The translations under genes and the position numbers were made by a program. The notes beneath the pieces were generated by a model that saw nothing but the letters and a program-made list of their open reading frames with translations, was not told where the DNA came from and searched no databases. From Halorussus pelagicus (GTDB lineage Archaea; Halobacteriota; Halobacteria; Halobacteriales; Haladaptataceae): DNA of 64,000 nucleotides. The stretch spans positions 1 to 64,000 of the forward strand of contig NZ_CP035120.1 of assembly GCF_004087835.1 (NCBI RefSeq), written 5' to 3'. This document shows, piece after piece, positions 18,004 to 25,237 of the stretch; within the stretch, counting starts at the first letter, position 1; each line of letters begins with the position of its first letter.

Positions 18004-18306
18004 TTACCCCGACAGTTCGGCGTCCTCGGGGGCTTCGACCGACCGGCGGTCGTACAACCGCTTGCGCGCGTCAGGGACGTACAGCTGTTCGACAACGAGT
18101 CCTTGGTCTTCGAGTTTACTCAGCGCGTCCCGCGTCGTCCGCGCCGGGAGGAGCGCCTGGTCACGAATTTGACTCTGCGTCAACGCCGCGTCCGCTTGCT
18201 CCAGCACTTTGTAGACGAGTTTCGCGCTCGGCGGGAGATTCAGAAGTCTCTCGAATCGTTGCTCCGGAGTAGTCTCCGGGTCACTGCCCGTGGCAAAAAC
18301 GATCAC
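18004..18306 (-). CDS. Winged-helix transcriptional regulator (MarR/TrmB-like)
   Basis: About 100 aa. The core reads LPPSAKLVYKVLEQADAALTQSQIRDQALLPARTTRDALSKLEDQGLVVEQL. This is a typical haloarchaeal winged helix with recognition helix PARTTRDALSKL and a beta wing YVPDARKRLYDR. The start is a GTG at 18306; an ATG eight codons upstream is out of frame and stops quickly. The stand-alone gene converges on the sugar-binding protein gene, and its targets are unknown. A role in controlling that sugar uptake gene is possible but only positional. Confidence 0.75.
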   Translation of the reverse strand: MIVFATGSDPETTPEQRFERLLNLPPSAKLVYKVLEQADAALTQSQIRDQALLPARTTRDALSKLEDQGLVVEQLYVPDARKRLYDRRSVEAPEDAELSG

Positions 18307-18644
18307 TGGTCTTCGACATAGCCATCGAACGCTACCGTCTCGACCGACTTAGTTATTCCGCTATAAAGTGTTGAAAAAACACTATTTTCTCAGTTCGACC
18401 TCTTTTCTTTCGGGATTGTAAACGTTCAGAGATGTATCTAATTGGAGTAAAGTATAATCCGCGTTTCACTCTACGAAGTCCCGTCGCCCGCTTAGGTTCC
18501 GCCGCCAGAGCCACCAAGAGACCGACACGACGACGATTTATCTCTCGGGAATAGTTTCGGACTCGTAACCACAAGATATAAGTTTATCTTGTTGCATGAT
18601 TCAGTCAGTAACCAGAGGCGATACGACGCCGCCCCGAAACGATC
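18307..18644. other. AT-rich intergenic region with the HalX gene promoter
   Basis: About 340 bp, clearly lower in G+C than its surroundings. A strong TATA-like patch GATATAAGTTTATC lies about 18576-18589, some 55-65 bp before the response-regulator ATG, so this transcript would have a short leader. A minus-strand frame at 18353-18574 is basic, lacks the acidic haloarchaeal bias and is not considered a gene. Confidence 0.4.
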
Positions 18645-19208
18645 ATGTCTCCCGACCAATCGACAGTTCTCGTCGTCGATGACGAGCAAGATGTTGCCGA
18701 CCTCTACGCGATGTGGTTGCAGGCGGACTATCGCGTGCTGAGTGCCTACGAGGGCGACGAAGCCCTTGACGTTCTCGACGACTCCGTGGATGTTGTTTTG
18801 CTGGACCGCCGGATGCCGGGCCAGTCCGGCGACGAGGTACTGGCAGTCATCCGCGAACGCGACCTCAACTGTCGCGTGGTCATGGTGACCGCAGTCAAAC
18901 CTGACTTCGACATTCTCGAAATGGGCTTCGACGACTACCTCGTCAAGCCGGTTACGAAGGACGAACTTCAGGACACCGTCGAGAAGATGCTCACTCGCGT
19001 CGATTACGGCGCGAAGTTACAGGAATACTACTCGCTGGTCTCGAAGAAAGCGGTCCTTGAGTCCGAGAAAGACTCCGAGGCGCTCCGGACCAACGAGGAG
19101 TACGCCGAACTGGAAGACGAAATTCAGGAACTCAGCGCGGAAGTTGACGACACCCGCGAGCAATTGGACGACCACGACGACTTCGTCGGCGCGTTTCAGG
19201 ACCTCTGA
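18645..19208 (+). CDS. HalX-type response regulator
   Basis: A 187-aa two-component receiver protein. The REC domain covers about 1-118: VLVVDDEQD with acidic D12/D13, phospho-acceptor D54 in VVLLDRRMPGQSG, the conserved Thr in VVMVTAVKPD, and Lys in DDYLVKPVTKDEL. The C-terminal about 65 residues form a HalX domain, a charged coiled-coil-like helix pair (YYSLVSKKAVLESEKDSEAL, EYAELEDEIQELSAEVDDTREQL). No DNA-binding domain is present, so the output is probably protein-protein. No histidine kinase is adjacent. Start ATG is well supported by the domain beginning. Confidence 0.92.
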   Translation: MSPDQSTVLVVDDEQDVADLYAMWLQADYRVLSAYEGDEALDVLDDSVDVVLLDRRMPGQSGDEVLAVIRERDLNCRVVMVTAVKPDFDILEMGFDDYLVKPVTKDELQDTVEKMLTRVDYGAKLQEYYSLVSKKAVLESEKDSEALRTNEEYAELEDEIQELSAEVDDTREQLDDHDDFVGAFQDL

Positions 19209-19254
19209 GCCGTCGTCTCGTTCCCTCACCTTCCGCCTTTCCTCGTCCGTCTTT

Positions 19255-20229
19255 TTATGGCTCGCCGTCGCTTGCGTGTCGCTCCAAAATCCGGGACCGA
19301 CTCCGGAGCAGCGCCGAGAGGTGGTCGTCCGTCTCGAAGACGGTCAAGTCGGCGTCCGGAATCCGCTCGGCGAGGCTCCGAGCGCCCTCGACCGGAACGT
19401 TCCCATCTTGCTTCCCGTGCCAGAGCCGGACCGGCCGGTCGATGTCGGCCAGCGAAAATTCCCACTCCCGAACTGACTGTTTGCTCTCGGTCACCATCCC
19501 CTCGCGCCGAGCGTCGAGCGCGCGAACGAAGTCCCGGCGGACGATTTCGGCCGCCTCGTCGGGTATCTCGCCGCCCTCGTCGGTGTACTGGCCGACGACG
19601 ACCGAGGGCGGTCCGCGCTCGGCCAGCCACGTCTGGACGCCGAGCAGTCCCGTCAGGAGTCGCGGCGTCCGCTCGGCCAGCGTTCCGAGCAGTCGAATCA
19701 TCCGCGGCGTCTCGGCCCGGAGCGACGGCGGGGTCGCGCCCGATACGATGTCGATTTCGGTCACCAACTCCGCGCAGGTGGCTCCGAGCGCGAGCGCGTG
19801 GGACGCTCCGCCCGAGAATGCCACGACGCCGACCCGCGAGACTCCGGCGTCGTCCAGCACCGGGCGCAGGTATTCGCCCGCGTCGGTCGGCGCTCGCTCG
19901 GGGCGCGGCGTCGAGTCGCCGTATCCGGGCCGCTCCACGGCGAGCAGTCTGACGCCTCGCCGTCGCGCCGCCTCGTCGTACAACTCCCCAAGGACGTGCG
20001 ACCCCGGCGTCCCGTGGAAGAACGCGACCGGCGTGGCGTCGGTCGCTTTGTCCGTGGTCCTGTCCGTCGCTCCGTACTCCGCGTACGCGACGGTTCCGCC
20101 CGTTTCGGTCGAGACCGTCCGGACTGTGGATGCTCCGCCCGACCGTACTTCGCCTGCCTGCGCTCCAGTCACTTCCTCGGCGCGTTCCGACTTCATGCTC
20201 GTCTGTTCGCGTTCGCCCCGAGAGTCCAT
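19255..20229 (-). CDS. Alpha/beta hydrolase
   Basis: A 324-aa serine hydrolase of the alpha/beta fold. The oxyanion segment is VAFFHGTPGSHVLG, followed by AVERPGYGDSTPRPE. The nucleophile elbow is VVAFSGGASHALALG (~140), with late acidic and His residues VRLWHGKQDGNVPVE and FETDDHLSALL completing the triad. The first about 45 residues are a low-complexity charged extension. ATG 20229 sits about 22-29 bp from the shared TATA element at 20251-20258, which supports this start over the internal ATG eleven codons later. Substrate unknown (esterase, peptidase or haloalkane-like). Confidence 0.85.
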   Translation of the reverse strand: MDSRGEREQTSMKSERAEEVTGAQAGEVRSGGASTVRTVSTETGGTVAYAEYGATDRTTDKATDATPVAFFHGTPGSHVLGELYDEAARRRGVRLLAVERPGYGDSTPRPERAPTDAGEYLRPVLDDAGVSRVGVVAFSGGASHALALGATCAELVTEIDIVSGATPPSLRAETPRMIRLLGTLAERTPRLLTGLLGVQTWLAERGPPSVVVGQYTDEGGEIPDEAAEIVRRDFVRALDARREGMVTESKQSVREWEFSLADIDRPVRLWHGKQDGNVPVEGARSLAERIPDADLTVFETDDHLSALLRSRSRILERHASDGEP

Positions 20230-20250
20230 TTCGCCGGACTGATACGCTTG

Positions 20251-20258
20251 TTTATAAG
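20251..20258. promoter_or_regulatory. Single TATA element shared by divergent genes
   Basis: TTTATAAG is nearly symmetric and is the only TATA-like box between the hydrolase start at 20229 (minus) and the GTG at 20283 (plus), which are 53 bp apart. It has the right spacing to both starts (about 22-32 bp), so it may serve as a bidirectional core promoter. This is inferred from sequence and spacing only. Confidence 0.5.
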
Positions 20259-20282
20259 TGTTCTACGGCCGTCGCGTTCGTC

Positions 20283-20927
20283 GTGAAGCGAGTCTCGTTT
20301 AGCGTCCGCTACTCGGACGAACTGGCCCACCCGATTCATCGCCGGATGATGGCCGGTCACCCGGTCTCGCGGATGGAACTGTTGATGTGGGGACCGATGT
20401 CCTCGGTGACGACGCTCTCGTGGTTCGACGCCGACCGCGAGGCCGTCGCCGACGCGTTGGACGCGGTGGAGTCGGTGGTCTCCACCCACCTCGTCTCGGG
20501 CGACGGGGGAACCTACGCGTTCGTCGGCCAGTCCGAGTACGAACTCGGCGGGCCGGTCCTCGAACTCGTCGCCCGGTCGCGGGTGGTGTTCGTCCCGCCG
20601 GTCGTGTTCCGGGACACCGGCCGGGTTACCTTCGAGGCGGTCGGCCAGTCCGACCGCCTCGGCGCGTTCTACGACGACCTCGCCGACACGCTCGACGCCG
20701 CAATCGAGGAAGTCCACGAGTTCTCGCGGTGGTCGTCGCCGACCGACGTGACCGACCGCCAGCGGGCCGCGCTGGAGGCCGCGGTCGCGGTCGGTTACTA
20801 CGAGGTCCCCCGGACGGGGACGGTCGAGGACGTTGCCGCGGAACTCGACTGCGCGGCCAGCACCGCCGGAGAACTCCTTCGCCGGGCGGAGTCGTCGGTA
20901 CTGACCGCGTTCGCGGGCGACGTGTAG
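20283..20927 (+). CDS. Bat-type HTH-10 transcription regulator
   Basis: A 214-aa regulator without a sensor PAS/GAF region. The N-terminal about 150 residues form the Bat-associated beta-rich ligand-like domain (SVRYSDELAHPIHRRMM, MSSVTTLSWFDAD). The C-terminus is an HTH-10: VTDRQRAALEAAVAVGYYEVPRTGTVEDVAAELDCAAS, then LLRRAESSVLTAF. GTG 20283 is about 25-32 bp after TTTATAAG, giving a leaderless transcript. Longer frames upstream run through the divergent hydrolase and are not used. Target genes are unknown; the divergent hydrolase gene is an obvious candidate. Confidence 0.85.
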   Translation: MKRVSFSVRYSDELAHPIHRRMMAGHPVSRMELLMWGPMSSVTTLSWFDADREAVADALDAVESVVSTHLVSGDGGTYAFVGQSEYELGGPVLELVARSRVVFVPPVVFRDTGRVTFEAVGQSDRLGAFYDDLADTLDAAIEEVHEFSRWSSPTDVTDRQRAALEAAVAVGYYEVPRTGTVEDVAAELDCAASTAGELLRRAESSVLTAFAGDV

Positions 20928-20975
20928 CGGTTTCGTTACGGAAAACATATCCTCGGTCTCGCTGATGCTACGGGT

Positions 20976-21527
20976 ATGCCTGGTGCATACGTCCAGCGCG
21001 GCGAGCGCGTCACCCTTCGGACTGTCGAATCCGAAGACGCCTCGTTCGTCCAACGCGCAGGCACGAACCCCGAGATTCGCTACCCGCTCGGCAATCCCGT
21101 GATGACTCGCGCGACCCACGAGGAACGCATCGAGGACGACGGCGACGACCGGTTTCTGGTCTGTCTCGACGGCGACGATGCCGACCCCGCGACCGACGAC
21201 GAAAACGTGACCCGAATCGGGCAGGTGGATGTTGTGGACGCCGACTACAAGCGCCCCGAACTCGGCTACTGGCTTGTCCCGGCGGTTCACGGCGAGGGGT
21301 ACGGGACGGAAGCCGTCGCGCTCGCCCTCGATTACGTCTTCCGGGAGTACGACACCCCCGCCGTCGGCGCGAAAGCCTTCGACTTCAACGACGCCTCTCG
21401 GGGCCTGTTGGAATCGCTCGGCTTCGAGACGGAGGGCCGGTGCCGCAAGTACATGTTCGTCGATGGCGACCACCGCGATATGATTCAGTACGGACTGCTC
21501 CGAGAGGAGTGGCACGAACGGGGGTGA
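20976..21527 (+). CDS. GNAT-family N-acetyltransferase (RimJ/RimL-like)
   Basis: A 183-aa acetyl-CoA-dependent acyltransferase. It starts GERVTLRTVESEDASFVQRA, typical of the RimJ/RimL branch. The acetyl-CoA loop reads VVDADYKRPELGYWLVPAVHGEGYGTEAV, with GxGxG/A variant HGEGYGTEA. The C-terminus has the NDASRGLLESLGFETEGR motif common to this family. Likely acetylates an amino group of a protein or small molecule; substrate unknown. A TATA-like AACATATCC lies about 30 bp before the ATG. Its stop is followed by the hexad dyad at 21611-21664. Confidence 0.88.
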   Translation: MPGAYVQRGERVTLRTVESEDASFVQRAGTNPEIRYPLGNPVMTRATHEERIEDDGDDRFLVCLDGDDADPATDDENVTRIGQVDVVDADYKRPELGYWLVPAVHGEGYGTEAVALALDYVFREYDTPAVGAKAFDFNDASRGLLESLGFETEGRCRKYMFVDGDHRDMIQYGLLREEWHERG

Positions 21528-21610
21528 GCGCGGGCGTCCGGTTCGATTCCCGCGCTGGCCGATTTTCCGTTAGAGACGATTCGACGCCGCCGACTCTCCC
21601 GATGACTCGA

Positions 21611-21664
21611 CGTTTACGCATGCGTTTGCGTTTCCAGAAACGCAAACGCAAACGTATGCGTACG
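21611..21664. repeat. Hexad dyad cluster A (CGTTTN/NAAACG), also a strong hairpin
   Basis: A large inverted repeat: CGTTTACGCATGCGTTTGCG on the left and CGCAAACGCAAACGTATGCG on the right. The inner part is a perfect 13-bp stem (GCGTTTGCGTTTC / GAAACGCAAACGC) with a 2-base loop. The half sites share the hexad CGTTTN with other intergenic clusters at 22961-23067, 24365-24697, 27165-27230 and 34121-34166. It lies between the GNAT gene and the converging DUF192 gene, so it could also act as a terminator. Confidence 0.75.
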
Positions 21665-21789
21665 TCGCGCTTGGCTACCCATCGCTACTCGGTAACGTCG
21701 AAAGAAAGCACCTCGTGTACCCCTACCCGAGGTGTATCGTTGGTCACACGCCCTTCATATATGCTTTGTGTTCCGCCCGATTCTGCCGG

Positions 21790-22398
21790 TTAGAGACTCA
21801 TCGACGGCAACCAGCCGCTCGACTCGGCTTCCGGAGGGGCGTCCTCGAACACGAGTTCCGTTCCGGGACCGACGCCGGTCCGGTTGGCGAATCCGCGCGG
21901 GAGTTCCACGACGTATTTGGCTTCGCCGTCGCTCGGGTAGGTTTTCAACTCGCCGCCGGAGGCGTTCGGTTGCGGGGTGGCGTGCTGGACGTTCAGGACG
22001 CTCCGGTCGGGACCGAGGAAGATCATGTCCAGCGGAATCAGGGTGTTCTTCATCCAGAACGACACCTGTTGGGCGTTCTCGTAGACGAACACCATCCCGG
22101 TCCGGTTCGCCAACTCCTCGCGGTGCATCAGTCCCGACTGGCGCTCGCTCCGTTCGTCGGCGACCATGAGCGACACCGTCTCGTTCTCGCCGTCCTCCAC
22201 GACGAACGTCGCGTTGACCGTGCGTTCCACGTCAGTCGTGGTCGGCGGCGTCGCGTCCGCGCTCGTGGTGTTTGCAGTCGATGCCGGTTCCGTCGTCGGC
22301 TGTCGATTCGCATCATCGGTGGCGGTACCGCCGAGTCCCCCGATACAACCCCCGAGCAGCACCATCGCCCCCACGAGAACCGCCGCGTACGTCTTCAT
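21790..22398 (-). CDS. DUF192 family lipoprotein
   Basis: A 202-aa secreted lipoprotein. The N-terminus MKTYAAVLVGAMVLLGGC is a signal peptide with a lipobox Cys at 18, followed by a Thr/Ala-rich linker. The DUF192 domain occupies about 75-190: VADERSERQSGLMHREELANRTGMVFVYENAQQVSFWMKNTLIPLDMIFL, which is the family hallmark. These proteins are single-domain beta proteins of unclear function. ATG 22398 was chosen because it starts the signal peptide; longer upstream frames overlap the next gene. Probably membrane-anchored on the outside. Confidence 0.87.
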   Translation of the reverse strand: MKTYAAVLVGAMVLLGGCIGGLGGTATDDANRQPTTEPASTANTTSADATPPTTTDVERTVNATFVVEDGENETVSLMVADERSERQSGLMHREELANRTGMVFVYENAQQVSFWMKNTLIPLDMIFLGPDRSVLNVQHATPQPNASGGELKTYPSDGEAKYVVELPRGFANRTGVGPGTELVFEDAPPEAESSGWLPSMSL

Positions 22399-22430
22399 GC
22401 ACGCTACTACTTCCCGGTCGGACAAAAAGG

Positions 22431-22907
22431 TTAGAGCGCGACGAACAGGAATCCGACGAGCAGCGAGAGCGTCACGACCAGTTGGACCACCGCCGACCCG
22501 AGGACGCCGACCGCGGCGAAGACCGCCGCCCGCGCGCCCTGCCCGGCGCTTCGAGTTCGGTAGAACTCGGCAGCGAACACGGTAGCCGCGATGCCGAGGA
22601 CGAGTCCGACTGGTCCCGCGACGAATAGAAGCGGAATACTGAGGACCGTCGCCAGTGCGGTCGTCTTTATCGACGCGCCGCCCGCGCTCGCGGCCAGCGC
22701 ACCGCCGAAGTGGTCGGCGACGACGGCACCGAGTCCCACGAGCGTGAACGCGACTAGTACACCCAACTCCGGCGTCGCGTAGCCAGACGACCACCAGTAG
22801 AGATAGATTCCCGCCAGTGAGAGGCCCGCACCGGGAACCACCGGGACGACGCTACCGACGACGCCAGCAAGCAGTAGCAGGACCGCGGCGACGAAGAACA
22901 GGTCCAT
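22431..22907 (-). CDS. DUF456 family membrane protein
   Basis: A 158-aa membrane protein with about four to five hydrophobic helices. The N-terminal LLLLAGVVGSVVPVVPGAGLSLAGIYLYWW is the characteristic DUF456 stretch (PxxPG between helices), and GGALAASAGGASIKTTALATVLSIPLLFVAGPVGLVLG is the Gly-rich central segment. The start ATG 22907 is the first residue before the first helix; an upstream in-frame extension through the palindrome region is basic and rejected. It is transcribed away from the ParA gene, and hexad dyads lie between the two. Function unknown. Confidence 0.82.
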   Translation of the reverse strand: MDLFFVAAVLLLLAGVVGSVVPVVPGAGLSLAGIYLYWWSSGYATPELGVLVAFTLVGLGAVVADHFGGALAASAGGASIKTTALATVLSIPLLFVAGPVGLVLGIAATVFAAEFYRTRSAGQGARAAVFAAVGVLGSAVVQLVVTLSLLVGFLFVAL

Positions 22908-22960
22908 ACGCGCTCGTAGGCGGCCGCGGTGGTTAGCGATTCCGGCCTTCTCACGACGGT

Positions 22961-23067
22961 ATTTCCGAATGCGTTTACGCAAACGTAAACGCATCCGTAA
23001 ATGTTATTTCTCTCACAGGTGTCTGACGAAGGATTAAATGGCTCGTTTGCGTTTGCGCAAACGCAAA
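22961..23067. promoter_or_regulatory. Hexad dyad cluster B: ParA operator-like palindromes
   Basis: Two dyads lie in the 162-bp divergent gap. At 22961-23002 two 19-bp arms pair at 17 positions around CAAA (core GCGTTTACG / CGTAAACGC). At 23046-23067 a perfect 22-bp palindrome is built from TTTGCGTTTGC and its reverse complement; it ends two bases before the parA ATG at 23070. A TATA-like ATTAAAT (23032-23038) lies just upstream, so the palindrome covers the probable transcription start. Direct repression by a bound protein is the simplest reading (inference). Confidence 0.75.
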
Positions 23068-23069
23068 TC

Positions 23070-23960
23070 ATGTCTCGATCCATCCGCGCCTGCACTTTCC
23101 TCGACAAAGGGGGAACGGGCAAGACCACGACGGCGGCCCACCTCGGTGTTGCGCTCGCCGAACAGGGCAACGACGTGTTGCTCATCGACCTCGCTGGCAA
23201 ACAGGGCGACCTCGTCAAGCATTTCGGCCGGTGGGAGACGGTCGAGCGCCAGATTGCCGAGGACGACGACTGGCCAAACATCTCGACAGTCTTTCAAGAC
23301 CAGTGGGGCGCTATCGCCGAGAAGTTGGGCGACGCCGCGGTGGACGACCTCATTCTGGAGACCGACGAGGGCGTTGACCTGATTCCGGCCCATCCAGGAC
23401 TAGACAGTCTCGACGCCGAACTCGGCAACATCGACGACGCCCACGACCGCTACTCGCGTCTCGACTCGTTTCTCGACGAGTACATCGAACCGCTCGGCTA
23501 CGACGCCATCCTCATCGACCTGCCCGGCCTGACGAACAACGTCAGCTACAACGGTCTCTGGGCCGCGCGCAACGTCATCGCGCCGGTCGAGATGGGACCG
23601 TTCGAGTCCGAGCAGGCCGAGGCGCTCCGGGCCGACCTCGACAAAATCGGCGCGAACTTCGACGTGGACGTGGAACTCGCCATGGTTCTCCCGAACAAGG
23701 TAGACACGCGCACGAAACTCGCCGAGGAGTATCTCGACGCCTTCGAGGAGGCCTATCCCGAGGCGTTCGTCTCCTCGCACGTCCCCGTCAGCCAGGACAT
23801 CCGCAACGCCGCCGAATCCGGCCGGACCGCGTTCGCGCTGGAGGACCCCTCGACCACGGCCCGACGCGCGCGCGAAGCATTTCTGGAAAATGCCGCGACG
23901 TTGGTCGAGCGACTGGAAGAGTCCGAGCGCGCCGCTCCGGTCGGAGGTGAGACCGCGTGA
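23070..23960 (+). CDS. parA: ParA/Soj-type partition ATPase
   Basis: A 296-aa deviant Walker A ATPase. The nucleotide site KGGTGKTTTAAHLGVALAEQG starts at about residue 13, with the signature Lys of ParA/MinD proteins. Switch I region LLIDLAGKQGDLVKHFG and Walker B-like AILIDLPGLTNNVSY follow. The C-terminal third (RNAAESGRTAFALEDPSTTARRAREAFLENA) resembles ParA rather than MinD, as no C-terminal amphipathic membrane helix is seen. ATG 23070 is preferred to upstream starts because the earlier frame crosses the TATA box and palindrome. It overlaps the next gene by four bases. Predicted to move a DNA-bound partner complex along the nucleoid. Confidence 0.93.
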   Translation: MSRSIRACTFLDKGGTGKTTTAAHLGVALAEQGNDVLLIDLAGKQGDLVKHFGRWETVERQIAEDDDWPNISTVFQDQWGAIAEKLGDAAVDDLILETDEGVDLIPAHPGLDSLDAELGNIDDAHDRYSRLDSFLDEYIEPLGYDAILIDLPGLTNNVSYNGLWAARNVIAPVEMGPFESEQAEALRADLDKIGANFDVDVELAMVLPNKVDTRTKLAEEYLDAFEEAYPEAFVSSHVPVSQDIRNAAESGRTAFALEDPSTTARRAREAFLENAATLVERLEESERAAPVGGETA

Positions 23961-24349
23961 GCGACCCCGACCTTGAAGAACTCCGCCAGCAGACCCAACG
24001 CACCGACCGTCTCGCCGAACAGGACGCGCGCGAGGACGGCACCGAAGACCTGTTCGAAGACCTCGTGGACGCCATCGCGGCCATCGACTCGGGCGAGCAG
24101 GCTAAGACGTTCGCGGCCAGAGACGAGTCGGTAACCGCGCTCCTCTCGACGCTCGACGACCGCCAGCACGACCTCGAAGCCGTTGGCACCGCCCTGCAAG
24201 GCGCGCTCGGCCGGGAAATCGAGACGGATTCGCTCGACCGGAGCGAAATCGTCCGGCTCGCAGTCCGACTCGGTCTCCGAGAGGCCGCCCCGAAGTATCT
24301 CGATCTGCTTGCCGACGCGTCTGGCGAGTACGCCCGTCGGAACGTCTAA
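23957..24349 (+). CDS. ParA partner, probable ribbon-helix-helix DNA-binding protein
   Basis: A 130-aa acidic protein whose GTG start overlaps the parA stop by four bases, so the two are translationally coupled. The N-terminal about 75 residues are charged and helical (LEELRQQTQRTDRLAEQDARED). The C-terminal part IETDSLDRSEIVRLAVRLGLREAAPKYLDLL fits a ribbon-helix-helix core: a short strand, then a helix with the SRSEIVRxAVRxGL-like pattern. That would make it the centromere-binding partner (ParB/Omega-like) and the natural reader of the surrounding hexad dyads. Family membership is inferred from pattern; no close named family is recognised. Confidence 0.7.
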   Translation: MSDPDLEELRQQTQRTDRLAEQDAREDGTEDLFEDLVDAIAAIDSGEQAKTFAARDESVTALLSTLDDRQHDLEAVGTALQGALGREIETDSLDRSEIVRLAVRLGLREAAPKYLDLLADASGEYARRNV

Positions 24350-24364
24350 AGAAACTATATTTGG

Positions 24365-24697
24365 ACGTTTACGGTATCGTTTTTCATTTCGTTTTCGAAA
24401 CTGGTAACGAAGACGATTACGTTCGCGTTTTCGAAAACGATTGCGTATTCGATTTCGAGTGTGGTTTTGGGTCCGACCCCGCCACTTTCCGACTCCGCTC
24501 CTTCCCGAAGTCGCCTCGCTAGACTACGCTATCGTTTCCGAAACTGCTATCGTAAACCTATACGTTTTCGTTTTCGTTAACAATGCCGTCGGTGTTCGAA
24601 CAACTGCACTGGCGAATCCTGCGCTCAAAATCGACCGACGACCGACTTTCAGGCCGGAAACGTTTGCGTAAACGATATCGTAAGCGAAAATGCAAAT
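24365..24697. repeat. Hexad dyad cluster C downstream of the ParA operon
   Basis: The non-coding region after the operon carries many copies of CGTTTN or its reverse complement: CGTTTACGG at 24366, CGTTTTCGAAAC at about 24390, a perfect palindrome CGTTTTCGAAAACG at 24426-24439, CGTTTCCGAAAC at about 24533, CGTTTTCGTTTTCG at about 24563, and CGTTTGCGTAAACG at 24661-24674. In places hexads abut with a 6-bp period. The layout is that of an array of binding sites for a small DNA-binding protein and resembles plasmid centromeres in organisation. Confidence 0.72.
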
Positions 24698-24780
24698 GTC
24701 TTCGAGCGCGTCGCTCGAAAATAACTACGTACTGACACTCGACGTGGAGATTGATAACGGATGCCGACGTACCTCGGTTC

Positions 24781-25170
24781 GTGACCGACGACGCGCCGAC
24801 GTTCGACATCCCCCGGCGGCCCGAGCGAGTCTACCCTCGGGACGGCGGCGTCGAGTACGAGGGCGGCACCGTCTTTCGACTCTCGCCAGACCCCGAGGTT
24901 CCCGAAGAGGAGCTAACCACGCTCGTGGAGGGGGTTTTGGACGCCGACCGATACATCTACGGCGACTGGTTCGAACTCCCCGCGCCGGTCTATCTGGTCC
25001 ACGACGAGCGCCACTCGACGGCGTTTCGGGTCGTGATTCGCTACGGAAGCGTGGAGTTCCACGTCCTCCCAGACACCGCCGTGGAGGCCCTTCGCGGGAT
25101 GTACTCACGGTTCCGCGACGCGGGGGACCTCCGCTGGTGCGTCGATTGCGAGACCACCCGGCCGAGATGA
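24781..25170 (+). CDS. Conserved-type haloarchaeal protein of unknown function
   Basis: About 129 aa, acidic, starting MTDDAPTFDIPRRPERVYP. It shows alternating strand-helix segments (GTVFRLSPDPEVPEEELTTLVEGVLDADRYIYGDWFELPAPVYLVHDE, FRVVIRYGSVEFHVLPDT) and a terminal CVDC pair. No known domain is recognised. GTG 24781 was chosen; a TTG at 24751 in the same frame would add ten residues. Located directly downstream of the hexad array, so control by the proposed RHH protein is conceivable. Function unknown. Confidence 0.6.
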   Translation: MTDDAPTFDIPRRPERVYPRDGGVEYEGGTVFRLSPDPEVPEEELTTLVEGVLDADRYIYGDWFELPAPVYLVHDERHSTAFRVVIRYGSVEFHVLPDTAVEALRGMYSRFRDAGDLRWCVDCETTRPR

Positions 25171-25237
25171 TACTCTCGGGACAGACTCGTCGCGGTGCGC
25201 GGTAGCTTTTTACCGTCGCCGTGATACCCCCACAGTA

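Noticed and set aside
18353-18574. Minus-strand 73-aa frame
   Set aside because: Basic, AT-driven composition unlike the acidic proteome, no family, and it overlaps the promoter region of the HalX gene.
21535-21570. tRNA-like T-arm sequence GGTTCGATTCCCGC
   Set aside because: The 5-bp T stem does not pair and no acceptor stem, D-arm or anticodon arm could be found around it.
24690-25205. 171-aa frame overlapping the hypothetical gene at 24781
   Set aside because: Arg-rich shadow frame; the acidic frame from 24781 is the credible one.
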